64,000 nt of DNA from Tanytarsus gracilentus (Eukaryota; Arthropoda; Insecta; Diptera; Chironomidae). The position numbers and the translations under genes are program-made. Location: positions 5,394,001 to 5,458,000 of the forward strand of contig JAXRKN010000043.1 in assembly GCA_038502055.1 (NCBI GenBank). The letters run 5' to 3'. The notes below the pieces were generated by a model, which saw nothing but the letters and a program-made list of their open reading frames with translations, made no database searches and was not told where the DNA came from. Numbering within the stretch: position 1 is the stretch's first letter; every line of letters starts with the position of its first letter. Shown here in pieces: positions 24,600 to 36,385 of this stretch.

Positions 24600-27500
24600 G
24601 CTCTAACTCCTCGTAGGATCAACCGATTTCAAATCTGTTTTCGCCAGTTTGTAGGGTTTGACTAGGCCTATCATTTGAGTATATGTTTTGATATTGCACA
24701 ATGTAATGTCTTGGCACTAGGGGTCGAAAACTGGTTTTGAAAAAATCCAAAATTAATATATAGCGGAGCTATAATAAATCAGGTTTCATAATAAATGACG
24801 ACTTTGCAATGTGTCTAAGCGATACTAACGGCCGTCTGAAAGTGAAACTGGTTCACTGTCTCGCAGGATGTGTGCACAGCGATAAAAACAAATTTTATGG
24901 CAATTTGTTGCTTAAATATTTACCAAAATCAAATTTTTTATTTCAATTTTCATTTCCGTTTTTGATAGAATGCACAATTTATGGGTTTAAAGGTCTCGTT
25001 CTTGGTGTTTTTTTGCATATACACAAAAATCAGCTGTCGATCGCGATGTCAAAAATTTGTTTCAGCTTTTTAAATATTTATTAAACCTTGAAAAAAATTT
25101 GTTCGCTTGATTGGATATTTCCGATGAATGAGTGTGAGGGAGGTGAACCCTATTAAATAAAAATTTTAATGACATTTTTGCACCTTTAATTTTTTTCGCT
25201 GCTTCACGATGTCAAAAGTCGTGTAATTTACTATGAATTTCAAAGGCAAAACCTCAAGTTGAAGGTTGATGATGTCAAAAGTGGTGGGCGTTCGTGAGTA
25301 ATTGTCATTTCGTTAAAAAACTTTTCATGTTACATTCCTCAATCACACAATTCCCTCATAATTTACTATTGTGACATCAAACATCTCCCATTTCACGCAA
25401 TCGATGAGCATCATCAACACTCGAAAGAATTCCATTCAAAATATTTTGAGATTCATTCATCACTTTAAGGACATTTTCGAATCTCTTCAAATAGAAATCA
25501 AATAATAATAAAAAAATATTTCTTTGAATCAATAAAAATTCCTTTAGAAAATTCCTTTTCTCAGGCTCACCGATCATCAATTTTAATTGAAGATTCCTTC
25601 TTGAGAAGAGAGAAATTGATGAAGGTGCAAAATAATGGAATCACTCGAACGATTCGCTGCGCTATTTGAGGATCGAGAAACGTCCAGCCATAAATTCAAA
25701 CAACAATAGAGTGGTTCCGTTAGGGACTCTTTATCTTAGCGGTGGTTTTCTCACCATGAAAAAAAGGGCAATGTTAAACAGCCCACCGACACAGGACCTT
25801 TTTCACCAGAATTTCATCGCTTCAGTGTTTAATCAATAAACAGAAAAATTTTGGCGCGCGATTGAATCGAAACTACCTGTTGAACCGTTTTTAGATCATC
25901 CTTAAATGACTTTTATTGATTTTAGACCTTCTCACAGCTTTCAGCACACCATAGGAGAGTCGTCTAGTCGACTTTTTTTTAAGGTTGAAAGTGTTTGCAC
26001 AATAAAATAGTGGATGAAGAAGAAGAAAGGGAAGACACCGAAAGGGATCCTCGAAGAAGAGATGGGAAATTAAATAATAAATTTTTTGGATGTTTGCCAT
26101 AATCGATATTATCATGCTTGTTAATAGCTACGTTTTAACAGGAAATTTTTAAAGGTCCATCCTCGATGCAACTTAATTTTCGAGAAGTCATTTGGGGTTG
26201 ATTGTGAGTTAGGGAACGATGTCAAGTAAAATAGGAAATTTAATAAATTCAATGACATAACAAAACATCCAATCAACCCCCAAAATTCTCATATAAATTC
26301 CACACAGCTTCCAGACCCATTCATATCATTCGGTTGTCCATTATCTAATCGAACTGTTTCATCTTTCACTAAGAAAGGAAATCCATGAGAAATTTCTCGA
26401 CAAAAGAATTCACATTGCCAAAATTTCCGAGAAATCAAAAAGGATCTTGAAAAGAATTTTTTTATAAGAGAAATGATTTTTTGCGTCTTCTCGAAATTCC
26501 TTTTCGATATTTTTTTATTCGTTATGCAATAGAATGGAAGAGAAAGAAAATTATTGCCAATAGAAGAGAGAATATATGTGTGAGATAAAGGAGGCACAAA
26601 CAAAACAGACAACATGAAAATTAATCAAACAGGTATATCTGAGTAGGATATCTAAAGGATTCCATCAGCTATAATTCATTTTAATCAATAATACAATAAA
26701 TTAGTCACAATTTAAGCGCCAAATTGTTTTCGCGCGCTCTCTTTCTCGAGAGCCTTCTTCATTTTTATGGGCAACAAATTGTGTGAAAAATTGTTGAACT
26801 AAAGGAAGATTACAACTTGTAATTTGTGAGGTCTTTATCGCGGTTCTTGGAAGCAGAAAACTGAGAAAAAAGGATCTTTAAAGTTTAAAACCCTCACACA
26901 ATGCGCATAAAAGGGGCATTGAGCATCTATTTTTGTGCATTTAAGTGTGTCCAAATCATTCTTATCATTGCGCAGTATTATGTCACCCAACAATTGAACC
27001 TGACTTCTTCTTCATTTCTTTTATAAAGATTTTTTCTTCTCGACCATTCTTTAATGACACACAATGATGATATTTTTTTAAGGCTAAAGAAATTGAGAAA
27101 GATTTTCATCCACATTGCCTTTTTCTCAGGCTCGATGCTGACAAAGGATTTTTCACTTCGATGGACCATCTTGAGGTGATTCCCATGATTCTCAACTTCT
27201 GACCTGTTCCACAAAATTGTTGTTTTTCTGCGAATTCTTTAGAAAATTTGTTCATGATATTTTCTCTCTCTACAGCGACACGATCATTTGTTGCCAATTT
27301 TTAATTGTTGCTTCGAAAAATTTATGGGATCATCAACAAATTACAAGGCAATAAAAATTATACGTAGAATGTGCACAGAGGAAGGCATGATCGTGCACGA
27401 ATTTATGAGGTGTAAAAAATATTAAAAAGGATTTTCGCATAAACGCCCACGATCAATTTATTTTTGAAATATTAGAGCAAGAAAATAATTGAGGGAATTT

Positions 27501-28183
27501 TCCAGAAAATTATTTTGAAAATTTCAGTTATTTTTTTAAACTTTTTGTTTCAAAATGAATTAATTGAAAAATTCCACCTTGCACAAATATTTTTTTAACT
27601 TTTAAACTTCAACCGTAAAACCCAACAAGAAAAATGATTTTTAATGTTTTCCATCATGGTCGTTAGAAATTTTATTGTTTGCTGATTTTATTGCACTCTT
27701 TTGATTTTTTTACAAACAGATTTTTCCCTAAAGGTTTAAGGATCTTTTCTTTCTCCAAAATGCTCGAAATTACTTTTGCCTCCTTTTATTACTTACACAC
27801 GAATAAGAGAGTAAAAAGTGCCGACACAATAAAGAAATGCGAAAGCATAAAAAAATTCATAATTCATAACTTTTTTTGAAGAGAGAAAAAGGAAGTTTTG
27901 ATGACTGATTCTTCCAGGAATGAAGATGATGCTGTGAAAAGTTTCGTCAACATGGTGATGAGTATGAATAACATTAGTTAGGAAGTTCAACAAAGTGTCC
28001 TTCAGGGAAGTCAACAGCAAATTTCATTCATGATTTTTACTCAAAGCAATTATGCAGTTTTTGTTTGTAAGATAAATTTATTGTGACATTTTAGAATTTA
28101 ATAAAGGTAACCGAAACTTTTAGAAAATAAACATCCGAAAATTGAAAATAATTGATGATAAATTTAATAATAACGTGAAGTTT
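24600..28183. other. Gene-poor stretch with one doubtful mini-gene
   Basis: Up to about 24780 the sequence still looks like the tail of the repeat element. The rest is A+T-rich without convincing exons apart from the candidate at 25377-25610. The 60-110 codon open frames at 24809, 25891, 26289 and 26978 show no motif or splice context. Confidence 0.45.
25377..25610 (-). CDS. Doubtful small coding segment
   Basis: On the minus strand an open frame ends at 25377 with a tail ending HRLREMGDV that looks protein-like and amphipathic. It can be read as one 67-codon frame. Alternatively it is two exons: a ~29-nt exon after a good pyrimidine tract (near 25610) ending at a GTGAGC donor, joined in phase to an exon starting near 25486 and encoding RFENVLKVMNESQNILNG. 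I cannot find a certain start exon or name a family. It may be chance. Confidence 0.22.
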   Translation of the reverse strand, partial: LFSRRNLQLKLMIGEPEKRNFLKEFLLIQRNIFLLLFDFYLKRFENVLKVMNESQNILNGILSSVDDAHRLREMGDV

Positions 28184-28788
28184 CTAGCGTTGAATAGAAT
28201 CAATGTATTGGGACATGTTCAAGATAGCTTCTCTCAAAATCTCATTTTCATGTCGCAAAGCTAAAGTTTTCTGCTTTTCCAAACTAGAAGAAAAATTAAA
28301 AATAATTAATTACTCATTTTTGATGCATCAAAGAATTAATTTTAGAAATTGACAATTTTATGACTTACTCAAGTTCTTGCTCCAACTTCTCAGAATCTCC
28401 ATCAGCATCGTCGAGAAAATCTTGCAAAATTTGTTTTTCGTTTCTCAGTTGATCGACGCGCTCATTACATTGTTTCGAATATTCTTCAATCATATTCATC
28501 TGAAAATGACAAAATGAATTTTAATTGTTCGAAAAATATTTCTTACAATCACCATGGTTTCGTGGAATTTATTGCAGCTTTCGTTGATCGTCTCAATAAT
28601 TTCCTTCTGAAATAAGGCAAATTGTTCGCTTATTTCTTTTTGGACGAGCTCCTGAATGCTCTGAAATAATGTTAATTAATTGTAAGATTAAATTTGACCT
28701 TCGATATATTAGTTCAGTGACCTTGAGATAGATCGCTTCATTAAAATTGCCATAATTAAATTCTCACCTTCATACGTTTGTTATCCAT
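28184..28788 (-). CDS. Small coiled-coil protein, four exons
   Basis: Minus-strand exons 28788-28768, 28660-28547, 28499-28369 and 28283-28184 join in perfect phase to 121 residues (stop TAG at 28184-28186). The protein begins MDNKRMK. It continues with charged, heptad-like sequence (VQKEISEQFALFQKEIIE, QLRNEKQILQDFLDD, ALRHENEILREAILNM), so it should be almost entirely helical coiled coil. All three introns have GT-AG ends; donors are GTGAGA, GTAAGA and GTAAGT. For exon 2 I used the GTAAGA donor at 28546 rather than the weaker GTGATT six nt earlier. No exon exceeds 44 codons, so open-frame scanning misses it. Size and shape recall small kinetochore, augmin or BLOC-type subunits, but I do not recognise the family. 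Confidence 0.66.
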
Positions 28789-28789
28789 A

Positions 28790-31700
28790 GCTTGATATTT
28801 TTGTGTGTAACCGTTTGAAACACAAATTTATTTGTTTTTCTTAAAGATATTAATTATTAAGTGGATTTAAATTTTCAAGTTTTAGAACCACGCCAAAGAG
28901 TGTGTCGACTTTCAAAATAAAAAGTCTCTCCAAACTCTCAAAATTTAATTGAGAAATTTTTTGCACAAACTAAATTTTTTAAGTCTGTTAAATTTCACAC
29001 TTTTTTAAGAAAATAGTGCTAAAAAGTTTTTGAAACATTAAAATGTCCTTCATAGAAGCCAACAGCACATGATCTTTTGTTGCATCATGAAATAATGGGA
29101 GTTCATTCATAAATTTCTGCTAGCAATTAGAGCAACAGCAAATTCCTTAATCTGCATCCTGTCCTTGAAATAAAAGAGAGCCCTAAAAAATTCTTGCTCA
29201 ATGGAATTTTTGCCAAGAATTTCTGTATTTTGATGTGAGCGCCCACCAAGGAGTGAAGATAAACCAACTTCCTTTAAAGCATCACGCATTCGCTCTCTTT
29301 TGTGGCGCTTCGACATTCCAATCAAACAATCACTTCGCATTGTTGTGCTTAATTCACCGAAAATCCCATCCCTCACATATCTTAGAGCATTCACATGTCA
29401 CACAGCCATCATCCACCTTATGTGTGAGAGGGAATTATTCACAATCGGCAACAAATCTTTATGGAATTATCTTCTTCAGTTCACATAGAAGAGAATTTTC
29501 AAGTGAATTTTTTCGGCATGAGATCCTTTGGGGTGCAAAAAAAGGAGAGCATTGAAGAAATACTTGGAAGTAGTCAGAAAAATATTTTTATGATTTTATT
29601 GTTCGACGTTTTTCTTCGTTCCGTTGCAGATCTACATCGCATCTCAAATTACACAATAAAGTTCTGTAATTGTTTTGTTTGGTACCGAATCATGCAATGG
29701 AAGACAAAGCAAACTTCGACAATTTTCATTCATAAAGCTAGAAAACTTTTTTTAACCTCTTGGGAATTTTTGCGAGTGAAATATGAAATTTCAAGGAAGT
29801 CGTGTGACTGGGAAAGGAATTTTTAAAAGGATTTTCTTGACATAAAAATTTAAAAATTTAAAAACCGTTAAATTTTAAAACACATCAAAACTTTCTCTTT
29901 TGCAATTCAAACTGGTTTGATTTCTAAAACTTGCACGTGTAACATTGTTGTGCACACATAACCCAGCGATAGCATCGAAAATTTCACCGATATCAATCTA
30001 GCATTGACTACCACATAATACATCGAAGAATAATGTCCCTTGATTATGAGCAGCTGCACTTATTTATTTTAATCCTAAATTTTACGATGTCAATTCATTA
30101 AAATGACCCAAAAACCGCATGACATGAAAAAACGATGACCTGGCGATTTGAGGAACAAGTTCTCGCATGTAATCCATCAAATATCGCTCGAGAGTGGAAT
30201 TATAAACCTGAATTGAATTTTTGATATCGAAATGTCATTAAGAAAAGTGAATTTTATGCAAATTAACAGAAATAAAAAATTCATTTTCCATGCTGACGGG
30301 TTTCAAAGGCAATTTAATGTGATTTTGAATGCCTTTTTTAACAAAGTCCTTTATAATAATTCCTTCCTTCATTATTTGGTTCTTTCCTTTCTTTTGCCCG
30401 GGAGCGCTAAAATGCATTTTTTTGTGTTCAACCTGAAAAATGTGCAAATGAGCTGAAGAAAGGAGAGAAAAATTAAATCATGACATTTTTTAACACAAGC
30501 ATAAAGCAGCACTTTTAAGAAAAGGAATTCCTTTATGTTTAACACATAGCGACGCATAACAATGAAAATCTTTGGCGCAAAAATAACAATTCCGACACTT
30601 TTCTTCATTATTTATTGTTGTCAAATGCAAATTGTGGAAAAAAAATTACATGGCATTTCTGTGTGCGCTTAATTAATATTAATGAGTTTTTTTTTGGGAA
30701 GAATTTTTGGATTTTTTTTTGAATTTAAAAAAAATGATTTTTTAGAATTTGAACTTTTTTTTAGCATATTTTGACAAAAAACAACAACGTTTAAGAAGAA
30801 TTGAGATTATTTGTTTAATGTAGTTGGGATTCGAACCCAGTTTTTTCAATGTGTATTAATTAATTTAAAATACTTTATGAATTTATGTTTTAAAATTTAA
30901 ATTAATTTTTCAATTCGATTCCTGTTAAATTTTTTTTAAATTCCCTTCACTTCTTATTTCACACCCAAAATATTTTAAGTGAAAATTGAAAAATTCTCAA
31001 AAATAACCTTACAAGAATGCTGTGAATGCGGATAGAAACAGGTAAGAATTTAGATGGTAGCACGTATCTATTATGTGGTTGTAGGTGATCTATTGTTGAT
31101 GTTTTTATTGTTTTCTGGCTTGTGCCAAAATCAGATTCGAATTGGATGCACACCTGATTTTCTTCATCTCCCTTTTGCTCCTTTCTTATTTTTTGGCGCT
31201 AAACACGGAGAGAAAAAAAAATGTTTCCGATCGTTCAACTACAAGGTTGAGCAATTTTCAGTAACGACTTGCTTCGTTGGTCACCGAGAAGGACATTAAC
31301 TAAGTTTAAATTTCAACCTGTCGTATTTTCATAATTACAAGTGTAAGCGCGCGCCACCAAAAATGTAACTGAAAATAATTTCAGTTAGAAATTTTTCTAA
31401 AGCGAAATTTAAACTCGTTTTGAGTGAAAGTATCAAATAAATAGCATGAACGAGAATATGAAGAACGCAAAAGTGAGTAAAGAACGCTTGATTTCGTCAT
31501 CAGCAAGGAGAATAAGAAGAAAATATGCAGCAACATAAGTAGGGAACATGACCAGGTGTAACTGTTTTCTCTCGATCTCGTGAAACCCCAAATAATATAT
31601 GCACGACAGTATGCAATGAGGGCATCGAACCAAAAAAAAAAGTTGAACTCATTTTAAATGTAGCGAGGCGATATTATGTGCTGTGTGTATGGAAAGGACT

Positions 31701-33266
31701 TATTGGAATTCATTTAAGGGTTGTTTTTATGTCGAGTGGTGGAACTAAACATTCCATGCCTCTGCAACATATGGTCCCGATACCGCGCAATATTAATGAA
31801 TTTTAAGGAAGTCAAAATTATCATATCGACATTATGCTGTTGTCTGTTCCACTTCACAAAAACGAAGTCGAGAGAGAAAATTTAACACATATTCGAGTCG
31901 AATGAAGTATTTTAAAATTTAATTGCCGATGCACATCATCATTTCAATTTATTTTTATGTTTGAGGGCGCGCACGAGCCAAAGTTAAAACTGACGATGAG
32001 CATGAAAATTGGAGAGGTATAAAAATTTTATGCATTAAATTTAAATTTTATTTTTAAAAAGTTAAATTCAGCGATTAGTTTACCACCAAATTAAGTACAA
32101 ACAATTGTGCGATAATTTTCATTATTCTCCATTGAGCTAGAAATAGATACAGCCGCAGGATGCTATTGAAAAAATTCCTTCCCGCCTTGAAAAATTCATT
32201 AAGGAACTAAAACATTTTTTTGTCCCCTAACTTTGCATTAGAAGTCGTTGAACCAACAATCAAGATGATTGCACGCAAGAATCCAACGGTAAAACAGATG
32301 TCGTTGAAATAAATTTTTCTTGAATGCATTTCTTAAGGAAATTTCATTTTTATGCTGCTGCCAGATGACTTTTAAAATTACACTTTAGTATGTGCTATGA
32401 GTTATTGTTCTCTTTATATTTTTCCACCCCCTCGCATTGAAATCTTTTGTGCGCATGAGGGAGAAAAAGGAGAAAGAATATTTTCGTATGCAGCACGAGT
32501 CAAGGTCTAATTTTAAGAATTATATGCAATTTAATTTTGGATTGATGCGGAAAATTTATACAAACCTAAAAAAATATATTAAATTTGAAGGCCACAAAAT
32601 TGAAAATGTTTAAATATTTTAATTTGAGTCTAAAATTTAGTTTCTAAATCATTAAAAATTAAAAATTTGGTTAATTTAAACATAAATTTGATCTTAATTA
32701 GTATTTCACAAATAAATTTTTCCACCAAAAATTTGAATATAAAAACTTTTTAAAACAGAAGAAAGTTTTTTCCCACAATGATTTTTTCAATCGCACCATC
32801 AACATCATAAAGGATGTTCATTTCATAACTCATTCCATTAAATAGTTTTTGCTGTCTCAACATTACACGACACATAAACTGATAAAGCTACTTAAAAGAA
32901 TTTTTTTCTCATCTCATAATGCATTATGATGGAATGAGTGACACGATGTGTGTTTGATAGAAAGTGAAAATATGAAAATGTGATGCAGATGTGTCAAGAA
33001 TCCTTTTTAAGGATGTTGATCGGTTCTTATTAAAAAATATATCTTTAATAATATAAATTTAAAATGAGAAAACGATTTATGATAAAATTTATTAAAAACT
33101 GTTAGACGCACTAACTTTATGACACTTCCCGACACAATTAAATTTTAATTACGCATTTGAATTAGAATCGAGTTAAAAATAGCCATCGACCCCAACTTGT
33201 CACTCTTGAGAGAGATAATAAATATTTCTTATAAAAATGTTTCAAAACCCACACGTGGGTGTTGCC
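28790..33266. other. Gene-poor stretch
   Basis: No gene supported. The second ~122-bp dispersed repeat is at 31035-31157. A T-arm-like hairpin (TGGG-TTCGAAT-CCCA on the minus strand, near 30831) has no tRNA body. Overlapping open frames at 29107-29826 on both strands have no recognisable motif or splice partner. Confidence 0.45.
31035..31157 (+). repeat. Dispersed ~122-bp repeat, copy 2
   Basis: Second copy of the element at 12240-12361, in the same orientation, about 18.8 kb away. The 3' half is identical and the 5' half has scattered substitutions. Flanks of the two copies are unrelated, which supports dispersal rather than duplication of a larger block. Confidence 0.7.
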
Positions 33267-33296
33267 GTGTAACCCACTTGGAACAGATCAGTATTG

Positions 33297-33530
33297 GCTT
33301 CCCCTTTGGCTTCCCCTTCTGGCCTCCCCTTTTGGCTTCCCCTTTGGCTTCCCCTTCTGGCCTCCCCTTTTGGCTTCCCAAAAATGGCTTCCCAAAATGG
33401 CTTCCCAAAAATGGCTTCCCAAAATGGCTTCCCAAAATGGCTTCCCAAAAATGGCTTCTCAAAAATGGCTTCGCAAAATGGCTTCCCAAAATTGCTTCCC
33501 AAATTGGCTTCCCAAGATGGCTTCCCACTG
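33297..33530 (+). repeat. GGCTTCCC minisatellite (about 40-bp then 13/14-bp units)
   Basis: It starts with two copies of a ~40-bp unit built from GGCTTCCCC, CTTT and CTTCTGGCCTCCCC. It continues as roughly a dozen copies of GGCTTCCCAAAAAT with 13 or 14 bp per unit. The strong strand asymmetry (C-rich top strand) and stop-free reading create spurious open frames. Confidence 0.88.
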
Positions 33531-33828
33531 TGTTTCGACTGTGTTTCATTTTCCATTGTGTTTTATTTTCCATTGTGTTTTATTTTCCATTGTGTTTCAT
33601 TTTCCATTGTGTTTCATTTTCCACTGTGTTCCATTTTCCATTGTGTTTCATTTTCCATTGTGTTTCATTTTCCACTGTGTTCCATTTTCCATTGTGTTTC
33701 ATTTTCCCCTGTGTTCCATTTTCCATTGTGTTCCATTTTCCATTGTGTTCCATTTTCCATTGTGTTTCATTTTTCATTGTGTTCCATTTTCCATTGTGCT
33801 CCATTTTCCACAGTGTTCCATTTTCAGA
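33531..33828 (+). repeat. 17-bp minisatellite, about 17 copies
   Basis: Tandem CCATTGTGTTTCATTTT with few variants (T/C at the GTGTTT/GTGTTC step). Because 17 is not a multiple of 3 and the unit has no stop in any top-strand frame, all three forward frames and one reverse frame stay open. Those frames are artefacts of the repeat. Confidence 0.92.
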
Positions 33829-34338
33829 TCCATGCCAATCGATTCCTGGTCAAATTACGAGTTCAATGAGGTACATGAAGCCATACTTTTAAAAAATGGA
33901 CATTAGTGGCATTCCTTGGACACTCCTGGCCGGCCGTGACGGTCATTCTTCAAAAATCATCAATGCTAATCAATTCCTGATGCAATTACGAGTTCAACGA
34001 GGTACATGAAGCCATACTTTTAAAAAATGGACATTAGGGGCACTACTGGCCGGCCGTGATGGACATTGGTGGCACTCTTGGATGGCCATGATAGACATTC
34101 CTCAAATATCATCAATGCCTTTCGATTCCTGATACAAATACGAGTTCAACGACATACATGAAGCCATATAACAGGAAATTTGTATGAAAAATGGCATTTA
34201 GGGCTGTCCATGGCACGACCTGTGGTCATGACCCTCATAATTCCTAAAATGGCCGAATCTAAATTCATAGACCTACCATTTGGCGAAAACTAGAAGTCTC
34301 TAGCTATCTCAGGAGCCGAGATCTCGATGGAACAGACA

Positions 34339-34368
34339 GACGGACGGACGGACGGACGGACGGACGGA
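34339..34368 (+). repeat. GGAC microsatellite
   Basis: About seven copies of CGGA/GGAC near the right end of the composite element, matching in position the 8-bp microsatellite of the related repeat at 24.5 kb. Confidence 0.88.
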
Positions 34369-34443
34369 AATAGGCGCATATAAGTGTTACACCACTTCGT
34401 GGGTTACACTAAAAATGAGAATTTAATAAATCATTTCGCACGT

Positions 34444-34478
34444 TCGTTATTAAATAAAATATTGAGAGGATGTCAGTC
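34444..34478 (+). promoter_or_regulatory. Probable core promoter of the P450 gene
   Basis: A TATA-like TATTAAATAAAA near 34448 is followed by TCAGTC at 34473-34478, the same initiator as in aminopeptidase gene 1. Starting there would exclude the out-of-frame ATG at 34470 and leave a ~44-nt leader before ATG 34519. Inference from motif spacing. Confidence 0.4.
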
Positions 34479-34518
34479 GTGATTGTGAAATCATTTAAGT
34501 CAAACGTTTGTCAAAGCG

Positions 34519-36339
34519 ATGATAACTTTAATTTTAGCCGCCGTTTTGGCTGTGATTTGTGGTTATTTCTATCTAACCCTAAGGGAAAAACACAAATTTT
34601 TCGAAAAACGCGGAATTCCAAATCCAAAAACGGAATTTTTCTTCGGCAATTTAAGGGATGTATTTTTTAAGAAACGACACATTTCAGCATGCATCGATGA
34701 AATTTACAAAGCTTACAAAGATAAAGAACCGATTGTGGGATTTTATAATATCACCACGCCATACTTGCTGGTCATCGATCCCGACTTAGTGAAGCAAATT
34801 CTAATTAAAGATTTTAAACACTTTCGAAATAATGAGTTTAGTACTCTGGTGAGTAAACTACGTCATGCCATCATTGAACTTCATCTCTCTTATCAATCAC
34901 TCGACACTCGTCCATGGTCGGTTATGGGTCAATTGATTGATAATTAATTTGTCGCCAGACAGATAATGAATGTGTTTCGCCTAATTTAAAATGTGTCATT
35001 TCTTCTTTTTCTTTCCACACATTCAGAGTGATAAGAAGAAAGATCCAGTGATGTGTCTCAATCCATTTGTCATGCGAGATGAGGAGTGGAAGGAGAAGCG
35101 AACAGAAGTCGCTACCGGTATGACTCAGAACAAGTTGAGGTCAATGTTTCCGCTCGTGCATGATGTGGCGAAGAACTTTGCTAATTACCTAAAAGAAGAA
35201 ATGAAAGAAAATCCAACGAAAAGCTTTGAGTCGAGGGAAATTTGTGTACGATACACTTGCGATACGGTTGCAAGCTGCATTTTTGCAATCGATGGTAAAT
35301 CATTCACAAAAGAGGAATCTCACATAATTGCGATGGGAATGAAAATGATTCGAAGTATTTCCGATGCCGCAAAAAGCTTTTTTCCTAAGCGACTAATGCC
35401 ACAGGATGTTCAAGATTTCTTCATTTATCTCATGGAAGAAGCAATCAAGATTAGAATCGCCAGTAATGTCAATCGCGATGATTTCCTGGCTCATATTATT
35501 GCGTTGAAAGAGAAGAAAGAGATGAATGACATTGAAATGGTCGCACATGGTGTTACTTTCTTTTTGGGTGATTATTGATGGCTTTTTTAGATGAGCTTTT
35601 ATTAAATTTTATTTCTTAGATGGTTTCGATACATCTTCAATTGGATTGGCTCCTGTGTTTTATGAGGTGAAAATTTATTTTTGCAAATTTTTAATGGTAG
35701 TCACTCAAATTTAATTTTCCAGCTCGCCAGAAACCAACATGCCCAACACCAACTCCGTGACGAACTTAATTCTTCATTTCAGAATCACACCGACATAAAC
35801 TACGACAAGCTTCTTGATCATAAATTTTTGGATCAAGTCATTTATGAATCACTTCGAATAAATCCTCCAATTACTTTTGCCAATCGAGAGTGCTCTGAAG
35901 ATGTCGTGATTGAGAGTTCGAAGGGAAAATTTTTCATCGAAAAAGGTCAAAGAGTTTTTGTGCCGTTAATCTCGATTCAACATGATCCTGAATATTATAA
36001 CGACCCACAAGAATTTCTACCCGAAAGATTTAATCCGGAACATGGAGGTACAAAAGCATTTATCGAACGTGGAGTTTTAGGTTCATTCGGAATAGGTAAG
36101 CAGTTTGTTGTGTTTTAATAAAAAAATAATTTAATTTTAATTTAGGACCGCGAGAATGTTTGGGAAAGAGATTCGCACAACTGCAATTAAAAGCAGCAGT
36201 TTATGAAATTGTGAGAAATTTTGAGATTTCAATTGACAGAAATTTAACGGCTCCAGTCCTTGAAATTGATCCTGACGAGCTTTTGATGAATGTTAAAAAG
36301 GGCGGAATGTGGTTGAAATTTAAATCAACTGAAAAATAA
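34519..36339 (+). CDS. Cytochrome P450, clan 3, CYP28-like
   Basis: Five exons (34519-34848, 35027-35567, 35620-35666, 35723-36095, 36146-36339) give 494 residues, the usual microsomal length. Residues 1-20 form an N-terminal membrane anchor, placing the enzyme on the ER. I see the C-helix WKEKR (WxxxR), I-helix FFLDGFDTSS (created by splicing), ESLR (ExxR), FLPERF, and the haem loop FGIGPRECLGKRFA with its cysteine ligand, so the gene looks intact. P450s insert one oxygen atom into lipophilic substrates, using electrons from P450 reductase. Clan 3 members in insects often act on toxins and plant chemicals. The KKRH and FFLDGF(D/E)TSS signatures remind me of CYP28, but the subfamily is uncertain. 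Its 3' end converges with the sorting nexin gene, and the composite repeat ends 110 bp before its ATG. Confidence 0.92.
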
Positions 36340-36385
36340 GCAAACAATTTTAAATTCATTTTTGCATTGAGAATATTAAATTTTT

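Larger units (their letters stand above)
33267..34409 (+). mobile_element. Composite non-autonomous repeat element with 11-bp terminal inverted repeats
   Basis: GTGTAACCCAC at 33267-33277 is repeated inverted as GTGGGTTACAC at 34399-34409. Inside, in order, are a 40-bp/13-bp minisatellite, a 17-bp minisatellite, diverged units of the repeat seen at 24007-24366, a unique block, and a GGAC microsatellite. There is no transposase-like frame and I see no clear target-site duplication. The right end also holds an imperfect copy of the tip (GTGTTACACCAC) that could fold back on it. It could be a MITE-like or Helitron-like derivative. The limits rest on the inverted tips alone. Confidence 0.6.

Noticed and set aside
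29107..29826. Cluster of overlapping 62-121-codon frames on both strands
   Set aside because: No recognisable motif, no splice context, and frames on opposite strands are mutually exclusive; looks like slightly G+C-richer non-coding DNA.
30817..30850. Possible tRNA gene on the minus strand (GGTTCGAATCCC B box)
   Set aside because: No A box, no anticodon arm, and no 5' strand able to pair with the would-be acceptor.
33197..33906. Overlapping 190-231-codon open frames in all forward frames plus reverse frames
   Set aside because: They are produced by stop-free 13/14-bp and 17-bp tandem repeats; all frames encode the same repeat pattern and there is no unique domain.
34470..34670. 66-codon frame beginning upstream of the P450 ATG in another frame
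   Set aside because: It overlaps P450 coding sequence, has no motif, and its ATG probably lies upstream of the transcription start (TCAGTC at 34473).
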